64,000 nucleotides of DNA from Hofstenia miamia (Eukaryota; Xenacoelomorpha; Acoela): NCBI GenBank assembly GCA_004352715.1, contig SCFE01000054.1:522829-586828 (forward strand), given 5' to 3'. The notes below the pieces were generated by a model. It was not told where the DNA came from. It saw only the letters and a program-made list of their open reading frames with translations, and made no database searches. The position numbers and the translations under genes are program-made. Shown here in pieces: positions 22,743 to 34,758 of this stretch; the stretch's first letter is position 1, and each line of letters starts with the position of its first letter.

Positions 22743-23300
22743 GTGCTAAAAAGCTCATTTCATCAAGGATTCTTACGAGGTTTGATTCCTGTCATTTGTG
22801 ATTTGCTTGATAATCTGAAACAATGCGTCTTCCTTGATTGTAAAAATTTTAATATTAGGTTAAACTCTCTTGCTGTCCCTGACGTCACAATCTTGCGACC
22901 AATACTTTTCAATATTGTTTATGAGGTCAGATTTGCTGACGAGATTAAATGCTGTGTGCCTGGTAAAATGGGCAAGGATGAAGCGCTTGCTGCAATTGCA
23001 GAAATTAAGAATTGCTGTCGAATGAAAAAAAATTATTCCAAATGAACAAAACTCCCAAAAAATTTCAATTTCTTTTAACCAAAAGCATGAAATGGCAACC
23101 ACAGTTTCATGCATCATGCGACTAATTAGCATGAACTTATTGAGAAGCATTCTAGATATCAAAATTTGCTTTGAAATCCATGTTGATCATCTATCCAAGA
23201 AACTTACCAGAACTTTTTATCTCATTATGCAGCTTCTTTCATTTAATCTTTATAATGCCCAAAAGTCAGTAACTTATTGCATGACTGCTTGGGGATGAGC
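22743..23300 (+). pseudogene. Non-LTR reverse transcriptase fragment (right arm)
   Basis: This is the mirror copy of 14063-14618, identical at the protein level over 100 and 68 codons. It has relics of the VPQG..LGP.LF and ADD boxes and of the YC...WG segment. It lies in copy B's last intron in the gene's sense orientation. Frames are broken. Confidence 0.6.
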
Positions 23301-23909
23301 AAATAGACTATGTATTCTCTATAAAGTACAAAAAGATTAATGAACTCAAATATCATTTGTAATGATTCAGTACTAAATTTACTTCGTGTTCAAAAATGAT
23401 CGTTTCAAAATATGCAAAGCCCTACAAACAAAATATCCAAGTCCCCTGATCCCTCCCTCAAAGAAATCATCCCCAGAGAAAGAGCGCCTGCATGAACGAA
23501 ACCCAGTAACAGATGTCCAAGCCTCCAGACAATTCTCATTATTTTTCCTGACGGCCTTAATATAATATTATAGTTGTCTAACTGTTAGTCAGATGTAATT
23601 TTCTGACTTAAGTAGATAATTTCTAATTCTAATTATATTTATTAAAGCGCTTAGTAATTAAATTTCTCCTGTTAAATACTCAAATGGAATCATGAAATTA
23701 ATGAAGAAGCAAAAAATTATTTAAGAATAACAATAATGTGGTTTTGTTTTTACAAACACAAGTTTATAGGTATCTGAGTTTCGACTTAAGAAGTATTATA
23801 CCAAAAACTTAAAACGGGATTGGGAATGCTAAGTAAGATCCTAATAATGACGAAATGATCATAGTTATTGAATTAAGCATTGCAATTTTGTTTATCAATG
23901 ACTATTTAG
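23301..23909. other. Copy B intron, no gene seen
   Basis: This intron sequence is nearly identical to 13452-14062 in the other arm. No ORF has a recognisable product. Confidence 0.6.
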
Positions 23910-24257
23910 GTTACGTCAGCTATTGATGTCGTAGTCACAATTGGGTCTGCAGTTGTTACTGCTGGAGGCTCATTGGCTGGGAAGGCTGCCGCTCAAACAT
24001 CTGCAAAGTTAGCAGCAAAAGCTGTTATGAAAAAAATTTCAAAGTATGCTTCAAAAGAAGCCATTGAAAAAACAATTAAAGTTGCAGCTAAGGAAGTTGG
24101 CAAAACTGTAGCTGAAACTGGCGCAGCGAGTTTGGCTGAAAACCTTGCCTCTTTTGGAACTGGCAAGGAGGATGAGATCCAATGGGACACTTTAGATCCT
24201 ACAGGCATATGGGGCATGGTCAATTCTTATAACCATCCAATCTGCAAATATAATTAA
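23910..24257 (+). CDS. Copy B, last exon (Ala/Lys-rich C-terminal module)
   Basis: This exon codes 115 residues plus a stop, entering in phase 0 after ACTATTTAG. It has a hydrophobic start (VTSAIDVVVTIGSAVVTAGG), about 60 residues of Ala/Lys/Glu-rich sequence expected to be helical (KLAAKAVMKKISKYASKEAI and on), then QWDTLDPTGIWGMV and PICKYN. Spaced Lys on an Ala-rich helix suggests an amphipathic or membrane-active segment, but this is inference. I do not know the family. Confidence 0.8.
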   Translation, partial: VTSAIDVVVTIGSAVVTAGGSLAGKAAAQTSAKLAAKAVMKKISKYASKEAIEKTIKVAAKEVGKTVAETGAASLAENLASFGTGKEDEIQWDTLDPTGIWGMVNSYNHPICKYN

Positions 24258-24321
24258 AGGAACTTATGGCTCTATTTGCATAACCTATTGCTTTTGTTAA
24301 TTTCATCTTAAATATTGCTTG

Positions 24322-24327
24322 AATAAA
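24322..24327 (+). terminator. AATAAA polyadenylation signal, copy B
   Basis: AATAAA lies 65 bp after the stop codon in the context TTGAATAAACATT. It supports this as the transcript end. Confidence 0.6.
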
Positions 24328-24359
24328 CATTTCTTAACTAATTTTGTATTTATTTTTTA

Positions 24360-25590
24360 ATTTGACATGATTTATATTTCGAACAATTCTTAATGACTAA
24401 AATTACAAAAATGGCTTCTAGGGTTAGGTATCTTCATCATCTCAGAAATATTTCAAATGGATAGCACAAACAATTAATAAAGGCTCTCGGCTTATCGCAC
24501 TTTTAATACTGTTCATTTCTCTTTACAAATTTTAAATCAAAATAACTTTCAATTTCGCGCAAAAACATGGAAATGCATTCGATTATCGATTAAAATACAA
24601 AATATTATCTCTTTATTATCAAATTCAAATGAATATCTCATCAATATTATTAAAACTCGAATTTGGTCAACCCGCAATTTCGTTCTTAAAACAACGTATT
24701 GAATTAAATGAACGTTTTCAAAAATTTTTATGCTTAGATATATATATTATAATAGCTTTCACAGCACAGCAATTAAGATATGGAATAACTTATATCATGA
24801 AATTCAAATCGAAAAAATAAGAAGCAGCTATGAAAAAAATAGACAAATAAGCATTCTTAACCACAATAACATTCTACAATCATCCCAAAATTTAATATAG
24901 CACTAGAAAATCTAAACACACACAAACTCTTATATTATATATATATTTTATTAATATTTTGTAAATAGCTTGTAGTTTATAGTTTTTTACTAGTCCCTCT
25001 CAGCAATAAATTTGCTTTGACTCGTTAATATTTCCGTCTTTCTATTTATCGTTTAATGTCCACATATATTTTTTTACTTTATTTCAGTTTTTTATGAATT
25101 AGGTTATCACACATTTTTCTCAAATTTTAACTTAAACAAAATTTATTTATGTTAATTTGCAAACTGATTTGATGTTACAACATCAAAGACTTTCTTGACG
25201 TGTTTTTTATACGATCAAACGTGAGTTATGTCTTACGAATAATATTTTTTTCAAATACTTTGCACAGTAATGAATTATTCTTCAGAAAAGAAATTGTTCA
25301 AAAATTTATAAATCTGGAAGCAGTGATAAATGGTTTAGACACATGATAAACAAATCACTCCCAACTCATTGATATGCCACATTCCATATTTGATATTCAA
25401 ATTTCTATGGTGTATAGATTTAATTTACATCATTTCGTAAACAATAAACAGTATATATTATACATGAAATTTAAGAAGTGAAATAAACGTAATTACACAT
25501 CATTATATCACTTAGCAATTTCTTTTCATTGAGTGCAACACTCCAAGTGAAGGATATTCTTGCAAACAATCCATATAAGCAAATTCGCAA
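24360..25590. other. 3' flank of copy B, no gene seen
   Basis: This stretch is diverged from its inverted partner (11.93-13.1 kb). ORF fragments on either strand are not conserved between the arms. Confidence 0.6.
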
Positions 25591-25591
25591 C

Positions 25592-26347
25592 CAGAGATGA
25601 AAGTGGGGCGGGTCAACCCATGAGGCAGGGTTCCGCAGTTCGGGGCCGGCATGAAGCAAGCCTTTTCTAAAGTGGGTACCCATGGGGCAAAAACACACTT
25701 GAGTTGAGAAAACTGAACCAAAAAATTGCTAATTTTTAAAATTGTAAAAGTAATTTTCCTCCATCAAAGTTCTCTGCTTAATAAAATTTTTTTGTCGTAA
25801 TTTTGAAAAATCAATTACCATGCATGCATTTCTCACTCTTGGTGAAATTTGATTCTATTCAATAATACCAAGAAGGTCTATTTCATCTGATTGATTTGTC
25901 ACCAATAGGTTTTGCAATTACACTGGAAGTTATGCAATTAATCTTGCATAAATATATTGCATAAAATATTAGGTTTATACAGTTAAAATTAAATTATATT
26001 TTGCTGTTACTAATGGTTTAAACATATATTGTCATTAGGTTTATTACTAAATTCCTATTGGTAGTAATAGTACAGATGGTATTTCATAAAATGATACTGT
26101 ATCTTCTAAGCAGTAAGGATACAAAATGCTTGGCAGTTGAGTTGTGGTGTTCCAATAGAAAAATTTGGTGTAAAAATATATCGCAAGTAGTTTTGGAGCA
26201 GAAATTCTTAGATGGGCGCTTTGAGACAGGAGAAAATTAAGTGTGGGGCAATATGGGCAGATATCAGCAGGTGAAAATGGGACAGGGCACAACGTCTGCG
26301 GGGTGAGGCAGGGCATTTCACAACAATCTGCCCTACTTCCATCTCTG
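25592..26347. mobile_element. 756-bp hAT-like non-autonomous element
   Basis: The left end CAGAGATGAAAGTGGGGCGG and inverted right end CAGAGATGGAAGTAGGGCAG form inverted termini. The 8-bp flanks TTCGCAAC (25584-25591) and TTAGCAAC (26348-26355) match at 7 of 8 positions, as expected for an old 8-bp duplication. Subterminal GGGGCAG/GGGGCGG words repeat inside. CAG ends and 8-bp duplications are typical of hAT. The left inverted-repeat arm has related but shorter sequence at 11537-11640. Confidence 0.65.
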
Positions 26348-26539
26348 TTAGCAACATAATGAACACAAATGTCTTTGACTTCCATTAAGGATTTTAGAAG
26401 CATTATATACTGGATACACACCATTATAACTACAACCAGTTTAGCGAATAATGACAAATGACAAACCCTTGATCTGAGCACTGTAGTTTTTGCTCTGTAT
26501 ATAGTAGCCGAATCATAATTAGCCTAACTATATATATAT

Positions 26540-26781
26540 TGTACAATCGGGACCTCTACGTAACAGCAATTCACATTGTTGCCACTGGGAGTCGTCGCAT
26601 CCATGATTCATGCTAATTACTGCTACATTCCCGCGCTACATCTACCCATTGCCACTTAGTTGTTTACATTATTAGTTCTGCCTCAGCAGGCTAATACTTT
26701 AATCATTTTGTATATATAAGGCCTCAGTGTGCACAAATGTTCAATAAAATATTTTGGTTTGATAGCTCATTCTCTTGCTCA
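26540..26781 (+). repeat. 5' LTR of gypsy-type element
   Basis: The LTR starts TGTACAATC and aligns with 37021-37272 and 37760-38002. It contains a TATATATA-AGGCCTCAGTG promoter-like segment (about 26711-26730) and CAATAAAATATT (about 26743), a polyadenylation signal. Divergence from the 3' copy is large and concentrated at CG/TG/CA positions. The exact 3' boundary is uncertain because the 3' LTR ends at a contig join. Confidence 0.8.
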
Positions 26782-26949
26782 TATATGCTTAATATTAAGA
26801 TGGTCATGAGCAGCTAAACTTCCTAGAAGCTGAGGGGGAGTAGGCCAACTTCGTATTCAGGCATGTAGGATCGTTCTGGCCCGTCTACAAAGGAGGCTTA
26901 AGCCCGTTCAGATTTGGGTGTAGCTGATCCAGACATTCGTGTATTCTAG

Positions 26950-27654
26950 ATGGCAGCTTTGATGTCCCGCTTCAGCACCAATTGCCACGTATTCTTATGT
27001 GTTACAAGAGTTCATATTCACAGTAGTTACTCTATCTTTTTACTAGTGCTTACTACTTTGAACTGTCTATGCCTAAGCGGTCTTATGAGATGTATTACCC
27101 AAATGAGACTAGATACTACGCTATCACTATGTTTTTGCCTGATTTATCAGCCTGCTATGTTGATGCTAGATGGTGACCCTCGTACGTCAAAGAACACTCT
27201 CTTTTCGTTCTCTAAACTTCGACACTTTATCAAAATCGTAAGTTTTACTATATTTGCCAAGCTCCGCCACCTGTCATACCAAACCGTATTAACTACTACT
27301 CTATTATTAAATGAATTCTTAAGCCTTCTCATACTAATCTGGAAACCTAACACCCGTTACAACTGCCATATCTCCCTTTCTCTTGGCTTACTAATAAAAA
27401 TGGTTAACTATACTCTCTCAAGTTTAAAAACTCTCAACAAATCTGAACTCATGGATATCATAATGGATCAAAACAAACATATCTCGAATCTGAAAGAAAA
27501 AATGGAAGATGAAACGGATCATATCTCTAATTTGGAAGAAAAAATGGAAAATCTAGAAAAACGCTTGTCTCAAATTGCATTGCCCCAACTAGAACCCAAT
27601 TATGTTACACAACAGCAATTCTTAAATCTAGAGTTGTCTATTTGGAAAACCTAA
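26950..27654 (+). CDS. Retrotransposon leader ORF with C-terminal coiled coil
   Basis: This 234-codon ORF lies at the 5' end of the element. The C-terminal 60 residues hold two similar heptad units, HISNLKEKMEDE and HISNLEEKMENLEKRLSQ, giving a clear short coiled coil. The N-terminal 150 codons are hydrophobic and not recognisable, and another frame there (from 27068) reads as well, so the true start may be internal. Its 5' part is repeated at 38181-38400 before being cut by an insertion. It may be the N-terminal part of gag. Confidence 0.45.
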   Translation: MAALMSRFSTNCHVFLCVTRVHIHSSYSIFLLVLTTLNCLCLSGLMRCITQMRLDTTLSLCFCLIYQPAMLMLDGDPRTSKNTLFSFSKLRHFIKIVSFTIFAKLRHLSYQTVLTTTLLLNEFLSLLILIWKPNTRYNCHISLSLGLLIKMVNYTLSSLKTLNKSELMDIIMDQNKHISNLKEKMEDETDHISNLEEKMENLEKRLSQIALPQLEPNYVTQQQFLNLELSIWKT

Positions 27655-27907
27655 ATGTCTTTCACACAAATATACTAGAAATAGTAACAACCCTAATGCA
27701 ACCACAGCAAAGTTCAGGTCTATCATATTCTCACCCACCACTACAGCCACTGTCACCACTGCCAAGCCTGCCTAGGCAAAGACCGCCATCACCGCCACTG
27801 GTTTGGACAAATCCAGCAACTGCAGACGCAACACTTAACACAAGATCAAAGAAACGAATCCAATGCTACCAGATCAACCCATGAAAGCAGATCTAAAAAT
27901 ATAAAGG

Positions 27908-28678
27908 ATGCCACAAACCTTTACAGGAAAATTCGACATAAAAGGACAAATTTTCTGTGAATGGATAGTGCTTTTTGAAATCTATCTATTGCAACAGCAC
28001 GGAACCAAGCAAAACGGAGCAACTTAAATGCCTCTCTTTTTAAAAGATAGAGCTCTACAAGTATACCTCAATCTCAATGCCACAACAAAAGCCAACTACA
28101 ACAAATTAGTCACAGTCATGAGCAATCACTTCAATAATGAATGCATAAGAAAACAATATTGGATGCAATTATATACATGCCGCCTAGAAAAGGATGAAGA
28201 CGTCATCAGCTATATTTATAAAGTAGATCATCTGCTACGCCTATCTCAAGAAGAACATAGATATTACCCTCAAGATGTATATTTGTACATACATGCCAGA
28301 TTACCACCGTCTATGAACACAAGATTCGAAAGTAAATGCAACATCAAAGACGACATTGATACCATCATAAAAAAGTCAGTAAACATACAGCTCACACTAG
28401 AAAACAATGAAAGGATCAACTGGCAAAGAGGTTATCAACTGACAACTCCATTCCAACCTTGCCACACACCCACGAAAAAAGATAGCTTACAAAAAGCAAT
28501 CACAGAAAAACCACAAGACTTTCCTTTCATTAAATGCAACAAATGTGGAGAAAAAGGTCACCTGAAACCAGAATGTAAAAAGATTATACACCTAGTCAAT
28601 GAAGACGGCTATTACACAGCCAAAGATCTAGAGCACCACAAACTATCCAACACTAATGAAGAAGATTTAAAGAAATAA
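27908..28678 (+). pseudogene. gag: gag with CCHC zinc knuckle
   Basis: One frame runs from an ATG at 27908 to the TAA at 28676, broken by one TAA at 28025. A capsid-like region contains MPLFLKDRALQVYLNL, comparable to the FPLFLxxxAxxxY segment of Ty3/gypsy gag. Near the end is CNKCGEKGHLKPEC, a CX2CX4HX4C nucleocapsid knuckle. The protein would package element RNA. Confidence in identity is high; the frame is damaged. Confidence 0.8.
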
Positions 28679-28680
28679 GG

Positions 28681-29136
28681 GCGCTGGCCCCAGACTGAGC
28701 TAAGGAACTGTTGATTGTCACAGATCTACTGGAATGAAACCTTAAACAGATAACAATCAACAACCTCAATATTAAAGCGACTGTCAACACTGGCACATCA
28801 GTTACAATGATGTCAGACACCTGTGCCCACAACATCAGATGGAGAAGAGAAGATATCATCTTAAATGACCCAAGATTAATAAGCACATCAGGAGACTATT
28901 TTAATATTAAAGGGACAATGAAAAATGCCAAAATCACAATCAAAAACATTAAGTTCAAACAAGATGTCCACATCATCAACACAATAGACCAACAACTGCC
29001 CTATGACATGATAATCAGTAGAGACTTCCTAACCAAAAACAATTTTCTGATTGATTACTCAAATAAAATGAGACAAAAATGTCTCAGTATCACTTGCCAC
29101 AAAAGGCACTACTGCTTTGGAGTTCTCCCTAAATGA
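28681..29136 (+). pseudogene. Retroviral-type aspartic protease, active-site Asp lost
   Basis: The frame holds ATVNTGTSVT (28777-28806), where the family has D-T/S-G, so the catalytic Asp is read as Asn. Downstream YDMIISRDFL and FLIDYSN match the YDxILGxDFL...IDF hallmark. The frame then ends at TGA 29134 and pol continues in another frame. Confidence 0.7.
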
Positions 29137-29139
29137 AAA

Positions 29140-30555
29140 CTTAAGACTGGAGCCTTTTCATTGACAAGTAGCAAAAATAATACCAAAGAAAAAATTCGAA
29201 GGAGACGCAATAATAACAAACTTATATGGCATAAAAAATTCTCTAGTAACTGTCCTCAACAACGTTGTGTCCATTGATAACAACATGGGATGTACTGCAA
29301 CCCTCAACAACTCAAATCAAACCATACCTCTAAAGCACAATGCCACCACAATCATTGGCATGCCACTGGAAAAGTATGTAACAAAAAACAAACAAGTCCT
29401 GTTCTCATTACCAGAAAGTACTACAATCAATGAGAACAAAATTCCAAAATTAACGCCTGACTCACACCCCCATCTCACAGAGGAAGAATGAGAGATCATC
29501 AACAATGTTGTCAAAAACAATGACGCAGTATTTAACAATGAAGAAATAAGCATCAGAAAAGTGGTCAGAGTTGAACATCAAATAAAAACAATGCCATATA
29601 AACCATCACATCAACCATGCAGAAGAGTGCCTCCACACCTACAAGATCAATAAACTAAAACTCTATCCGAGCTACTAAATCACGGAATAATAAGGAAAAG
29701 CCGAAGTCTGTATGCCTCACAAACTGTCTTTGTAAAACAGGGCAAGAAGCACTGCCTATGCATCAACTTTAGGCAACTAAACAACATCACAATCAAAGAC
29801 GCATACCTGCTGCTATGAATTGATGACATCCCCTACAGGGCTGCCAAATATAAAATCTTCTCCACACTCAACTTGTGCAAAGCCTATTGGCAAGTGCTGA
29901 TGAGAGAAGAAGACATTAAAAAAACAGCCTTCATTACACCTTATGGCCTATTTGAATGGCTCTACATGGCCTTTGGCCTGCAACCTTCCAATGCTATGTC
30001 ACAAAAATTCTAATGAAAGAAAATTGCAAACTCTCTGAAGGTGTAGCCACATATATCAACAACATCTTAATAGGCTCAACCTCCATCACAGAACATGCAA
30101 AAGAGCTAAACACCACACTAAAATTGCTACATAACTCAGTGCTATGAGTAAATGCAAAAAAGTGTACTCTCGCAAAACACCAAGTACTCTTCCTAGGGAG
30201 AAATGTTACACAAGGAAAAATAACACTAAAAGACAATGTGAAACAGTTCATAGATGACATCCAAGCCCCAAAAATGATTAAAGACATAAAATGCATTCTG
30301 GGCTTTATAAACTATTACCACATGTTTATTCCAAACGTCACTGAAAAAAAAAGCATATTGAAAAAGCCACTACAATTTAATTGGACATGGGAACACCAAG
30401 AAGAGTTGAACACTCTAAAGAAAGAAATCAAAAACATCAATTCACTGAACTCACCAATGCCAACAAATCTGTTCATACTAGATTGCTATGCCAGCACATG
30501 TGGCAATGGACTCAACACTCAACCAAATACAAAACAGAAACAAAAAACCAATACA
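29140..30555 (+). pseudogene. pol: Reverse transcriptase with YINN at the catalytic box
   Basis: Frame 2 (29140-29985) carries the fingers/palm with INFRQLN, IDDIPY, FSTLNL and TPYGLFEWLYMAFGL. A frameshift near 29985 moves it to frame 1, which holds ATYINNILIGS (catalytic YxDD expected, read as YINN at 30052-30063), VNAKKCTL, FLGRNV and the thumb/connection ILGFINYYHMFIP. In-frame stops include TGA at 29816 (next to IDD) and several more. It is inactive. Confidence 0.85.
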
Positions 30556-30838
30556 GTGATTCAGCAGAAAACTACTTGACAGCAAAAAAAACTACAGAGC
30601 TACCAAACTCAAAATGTTGGCCCTCATTGAGTCATTAAAAAAATTCCGCCACTTCCTGATAGGAGAAAAGACATCCACAGTCCACACAGACAACAGCAGC
30701 CTATGTTGGCTTAAAAAATATGCCAGAGACTGCTCAAACATCATAGCAAGATGGATAGAATACCTACACAATGTCAACTTCACAATTAAACACCAGAAAG
30801 GTAAACTCCACACAAATGCAACTTATGGACTGCTATGA
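30460..30838 (+). pseudogene. Ty3/gypsy RNase H domain
   Basis: LFILDCYAST marks the first catalytic box, with Tyr where the second element at 43.6 kb has Asp. After a frame change, TGA 30557-30559 stands where that second element has Trp. Then come KMLALIESLKKFRHFLIG, VHTDNSSLCWL and ARWIEYLHNVNFTIKHQKG, the typical C-terminal part. Another TGA at 30836 separates it from the integrase. Confidence 0.75.
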
Positions 30839-31193
30839 CTCAATATCAAAGAGACCTAAAAAAAAACAAGGTCCACCAAGACAATTTCACTTTATACCAA
30901 AATGCCAGTATGAAGAACTACCAGACTAAATACCAACAGAAACAGCCACCCAATCAAACCTATACTGTCAATATTCATCAAAGAAGAGATAACATCAAAT
31001 CAAATAGCAAAAGCACAACACAACAACAAAATCCTCTGTCAAATAATACAATGCATTAATGCTCCTACATTTATCATGGACTCTATGGCAAAAAGCTACT
31101 ACAACAAGCACACATGGAAATTAGCAGATTCCAGCATACTATACACAGCAGCAAAAACATGAAACCTAATCACATTACCAGAATACTACAAAA

Positions 31194-32260
31194 GAGAAGT
31201 CATCAAAAAAATTCACGAGCAAGGACACAAAGGGGTCTATCAGAAGGAACTAACCATTCACGAAAACGTCATCACCCCCTACTTACGCCTAACAATAGAA
31301 GACATTATCAACAAGTGTCAATCATGCATCATGCTCAACACATCTTGCTTCCCAGGACAGTGAGCCCCTCTAGAAAAAATCTCAGCTGAACACACAAATT
31401 CAATAGTAAATGCTGACATAGAACAACTCTCAAGAGACAACAAAGACTATGCCTATGTACTGGTCATGGTGCACCATTTTACTCAATACTGTAAGATGAT
31501 ACCACTACACAACATAAAAGCTTCAACAGTCACCAAAGCCATCATTAACAACTGGGTGTGTGTATTTGGCCTGATGACACAACTCATTACAGACCAAGGG
31601 AAACAGTTTGAAAGCTCTCTATTTCAATTACTAGCAGAAAAACTGGAATTTCTACATACCCACACTACTATCAACCATCCTCAAGCAAACAGCACAGTCA
31701 AATGAGTGAATCAAACACTCCTAAAATTAATGTGAACAATAACATCACAAATAGGAGGAAAGAAATGGCAAGAAATGCTACCAATGATCGAGTATTTCTA
31801 TAACGCATCAACACACTCAACTACCAAAGTCTCGCCATACAAAGCAATGTTTGGCCATGAGGCCCCAACTTCTGTCTCCATGCTATTCCACGGCTACAAT
31901 GGTACAATCAATAATGACTACATAAAAACACTAATGGGCAGCAGCTAAAACACACAAGACAATGTGTGCCCTAGCAGAAAAAGTGCCATCAGGCAACAAC
32001 GCCAATTTAATCAAAAAATCTATGGAGAAACTCACTCAATTGGCGATAAAGTATTCATATATATGCCTGGTGTTGTGACAGATAAAAACAGGTCTGAAAA
32101 CTATCATTCAACTGGGAAGGACATTGCACAATCACGAAATTATTGCCTCACAACAATTACAAACTTGTAAATAAGAAAATTACCTGTTTCCAAAACATCA
32201 AACAAATCTCACATGACATAGAGCATGCCAGGATATCAAACCTTAACAAATTTGAACTAA
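31194..32260 (+). pseudogene. Integrase with HHCC finger and rve core
   Basis: The zinc finger reads IHEQGHKG ... CQSCIM (H-x3-H, C-x2-C). A TGA at 31361 follows. The core has VNADIEQ, ITDQGKQFESSLF and HPQANSTVK-TGA (31703-31705), where the third catalytic residue (Glu) is read as Lys. FGHEAP and GDKVFIYMPG mark the C-terminal region, and NNYKLVNKKITC in another frame looks like its end. Several stops are present. Confidence 0.8.
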
Positions 32261-34758
32261 TAAAATCTGACAAAGACGAATTCTACTTCACCCCTGGCTG
32301 CAAAAAATTCGACAAAGAAACTTTTGATGAAGAATACAAACAAAAACTTTCTTCTCCCATTAGTTTGTGCACACAACCAAAACGCATTGCTAAATCTAAT
32401 ATCTTTAATAAGAATGGTCCATTAATGTTGCAACATTTCCTTTAGATCTACCAGACAGTGAAACACAAAGCAGTCACACTCAAACCTCACAGCCACTCCA
32501 AAACAACTAAACAGCAATCGAGTATACATGAATCTCGTTGCAGGACCTCCTCAGGGTCCTTCAGTATACTTGATCCCACCTTGGACATCTCTAAATGCAG
32601 GACGTCCTCAGCTACTGACAACAAGCTGATGTCAACTAGATTGACATCAACTATACACAAAAGCAGTGGCGAGCCATTTACAGCAATACCCAGCAAACAC
32701 CATGTTCTTACTCAGATACTTTCTCTAACCTTGTCTGCAACCAGCAGTCAACAAGACTCTCACTTCCAAGAAAGACAACAAAACTCTTCTTCATTGAGGT
32801 TGAAACTGTACATCCCTATTTCATCACATCACATCACTGCCAATATGTTACCCACCACAATATATCAAAAGAAACATGAAATGCCATATCAGCTATCCTA
32901 ACAGTTGGAGAAAATACAGCCAGCAGCAAAGTGCTACCTACTATCATAGACAAGGAGAAATGCCCAATGGTAAACACAATCATCTTCTACCCCAAGTCAT
33001 TTCTACCTAAACTCACAAGAGATTGCTATAGAAGTATGGTACAGATAACCTTCAACAACAACATACAGCTCAAATTGATCCTAAAATTGCTAAAAAACAG
33101 AAGGAAATACAAAACCTAGATTGCCTCAACATTGACTGGTCATCATTAAACCTGGTATACATACTCAAGCAGCATGGAAAAGATTACCCAAAAATGGTGC
33201 AACAATTAAACCTCATATTAGTCAAGGCCCACGCCTACAATATCACTGTAAACTTCTTCTACATTGAAGACATGTTGCCACTGCCAGACAACATCCTTGA
33301 CCTGGAAAGTTACCTAGAGTAATTCTTCATCATACAAAAAATGATATTAGCCAGAACAGTCAAGAGAACATTGTCAGTCACAAATCTCATTTTTATAGAC
33401 ATATTTATGCATTGCTCAATGCCACAATACNTCATTCAACTGGGAAGGACATTGCACAATCACGAAATTATTGCCTCACAACAATTACAAACTTGTAAAT
33501 AAGAAAATTACCTGTTTCCAAAACATCAAACAAATCTCACATGACATAGAGCATGCCAGGATATCAAACCTTAACAAATTTGAACTAATAAAATCTGACA
33601 AAGACGAATTCTACTTCACCACTGGCTGCAAAAAATTCGACAAAGAAACTTTTGATGAAGAATACAAACAAAAACTTTCTTCTCCCATTAGTTTGTGCAC
33701 ACAACCAAAACGCATTGCTAAATCTAATATCTTTAATAAGAATGGTCCATTAATGTTGCAACATTTCCTTTAGATCTACCAGACAGTGAAACACAAAGCA
33801 GTCACACTCAAACCTCACAGCCACTCCAAAACAACTAAACAGCAATCGAGTATACATGAATCTCGTTGCAGGACCTCCTCAGGGTCCTTCAGTATACTTG
33901 ATCCCACCTTGGACATCTCTAAATGCAGGACGTCCTCAGCTACTGACAACAAGCTGATGTCAACTAGATTGACATCAACTATACACAAAAGCAGTGGCGA
34001 GCCATTTACAGCAATACCCAGCAAACACCATGTTCTTACTCAGATACTTTCTCTAACCTTGTCTGCAACCAGCAGTCAACAAGACTCTCACTTCCAAGAA
34101 AGACAACAAAACTCTTCTTCATTGAGGTTGAAACTGTACATCCCTATTTCATCACATCACATCACTGCCAATATGTTACCCACCACAATATATCAAAAGA
34201 AACATGAAATGCCATATCAGCTATCCTAACAGTTGGAGAAAATACAGCCAGCAGCAAAGTGCTACCTACTATCATAGACAAGGAGAAATGCCCAATGGTA
34301 AACACAATCATCTTCTACCCCAAGTCATTTCTACCTAAACTCACAAGAGATTGCTATAGAAGTATGGTACAGATAACCTTCAACAACAACATACAGCTCA
34401 AATTGATCCTAAAATTGCTAAAAAACAGAAGGAAATACAAAACCTAGATTGCCTCAACATTGACTGGTCATCATTAAACCTGGTATACATACTCAAGCAG
34501 CATGGAAAAGATTACCCAAAAATGGTGCAACAATTAAACCTCATATTAGTCAAGGCCCACGCCTACAATATCACTGTAAACTTCTTCTACATTGAAGACA
34601 TGTTGCCACTGCCAGACAACATCCTTGACCTGGAAAGTTACCTAGAGTAATTCTTCATCATACAAAAAATGATATTAGCCAGAACAGTCAAGAGAACATT
34701 GTCAGTCACAAATCTCATTTTTATAGACATATTTATGCATTGCTCAATGCCACAATAC
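32104..34758. repeat. 1327-bp duplication across a single N (33431)
   Basis: Positions 32104-33430 equal 33432-34758 almost base for base (one difference seen, CCCCTGGC against CCACTGGC). The left copy ends exactly at the N and the right copy starts exactly after it. This is the signature of overlapping contig ends, not of a biological tandem duplication. Confidence 0.9.

Larger units (their letters stand above)
21634..26535. repeat. Right arm of the large inverted repeat
   Basis: This arm is the reverse complement of 11346-15741. It carries copy B's last intron, last exon and 3' flank. It is longer than the left arm because of a 756-bp hAT-like insertion (25592-26347). The outer end abuts the 5' LTR of the gypsy element at 26540. 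Confidence 0.85.

Noticed and set aside
32143-34229. Tandemly duplicated 100-, 147- and 62-codon genes
   Set aside because: The duplicates are created by contig overlap at the single N (33431).
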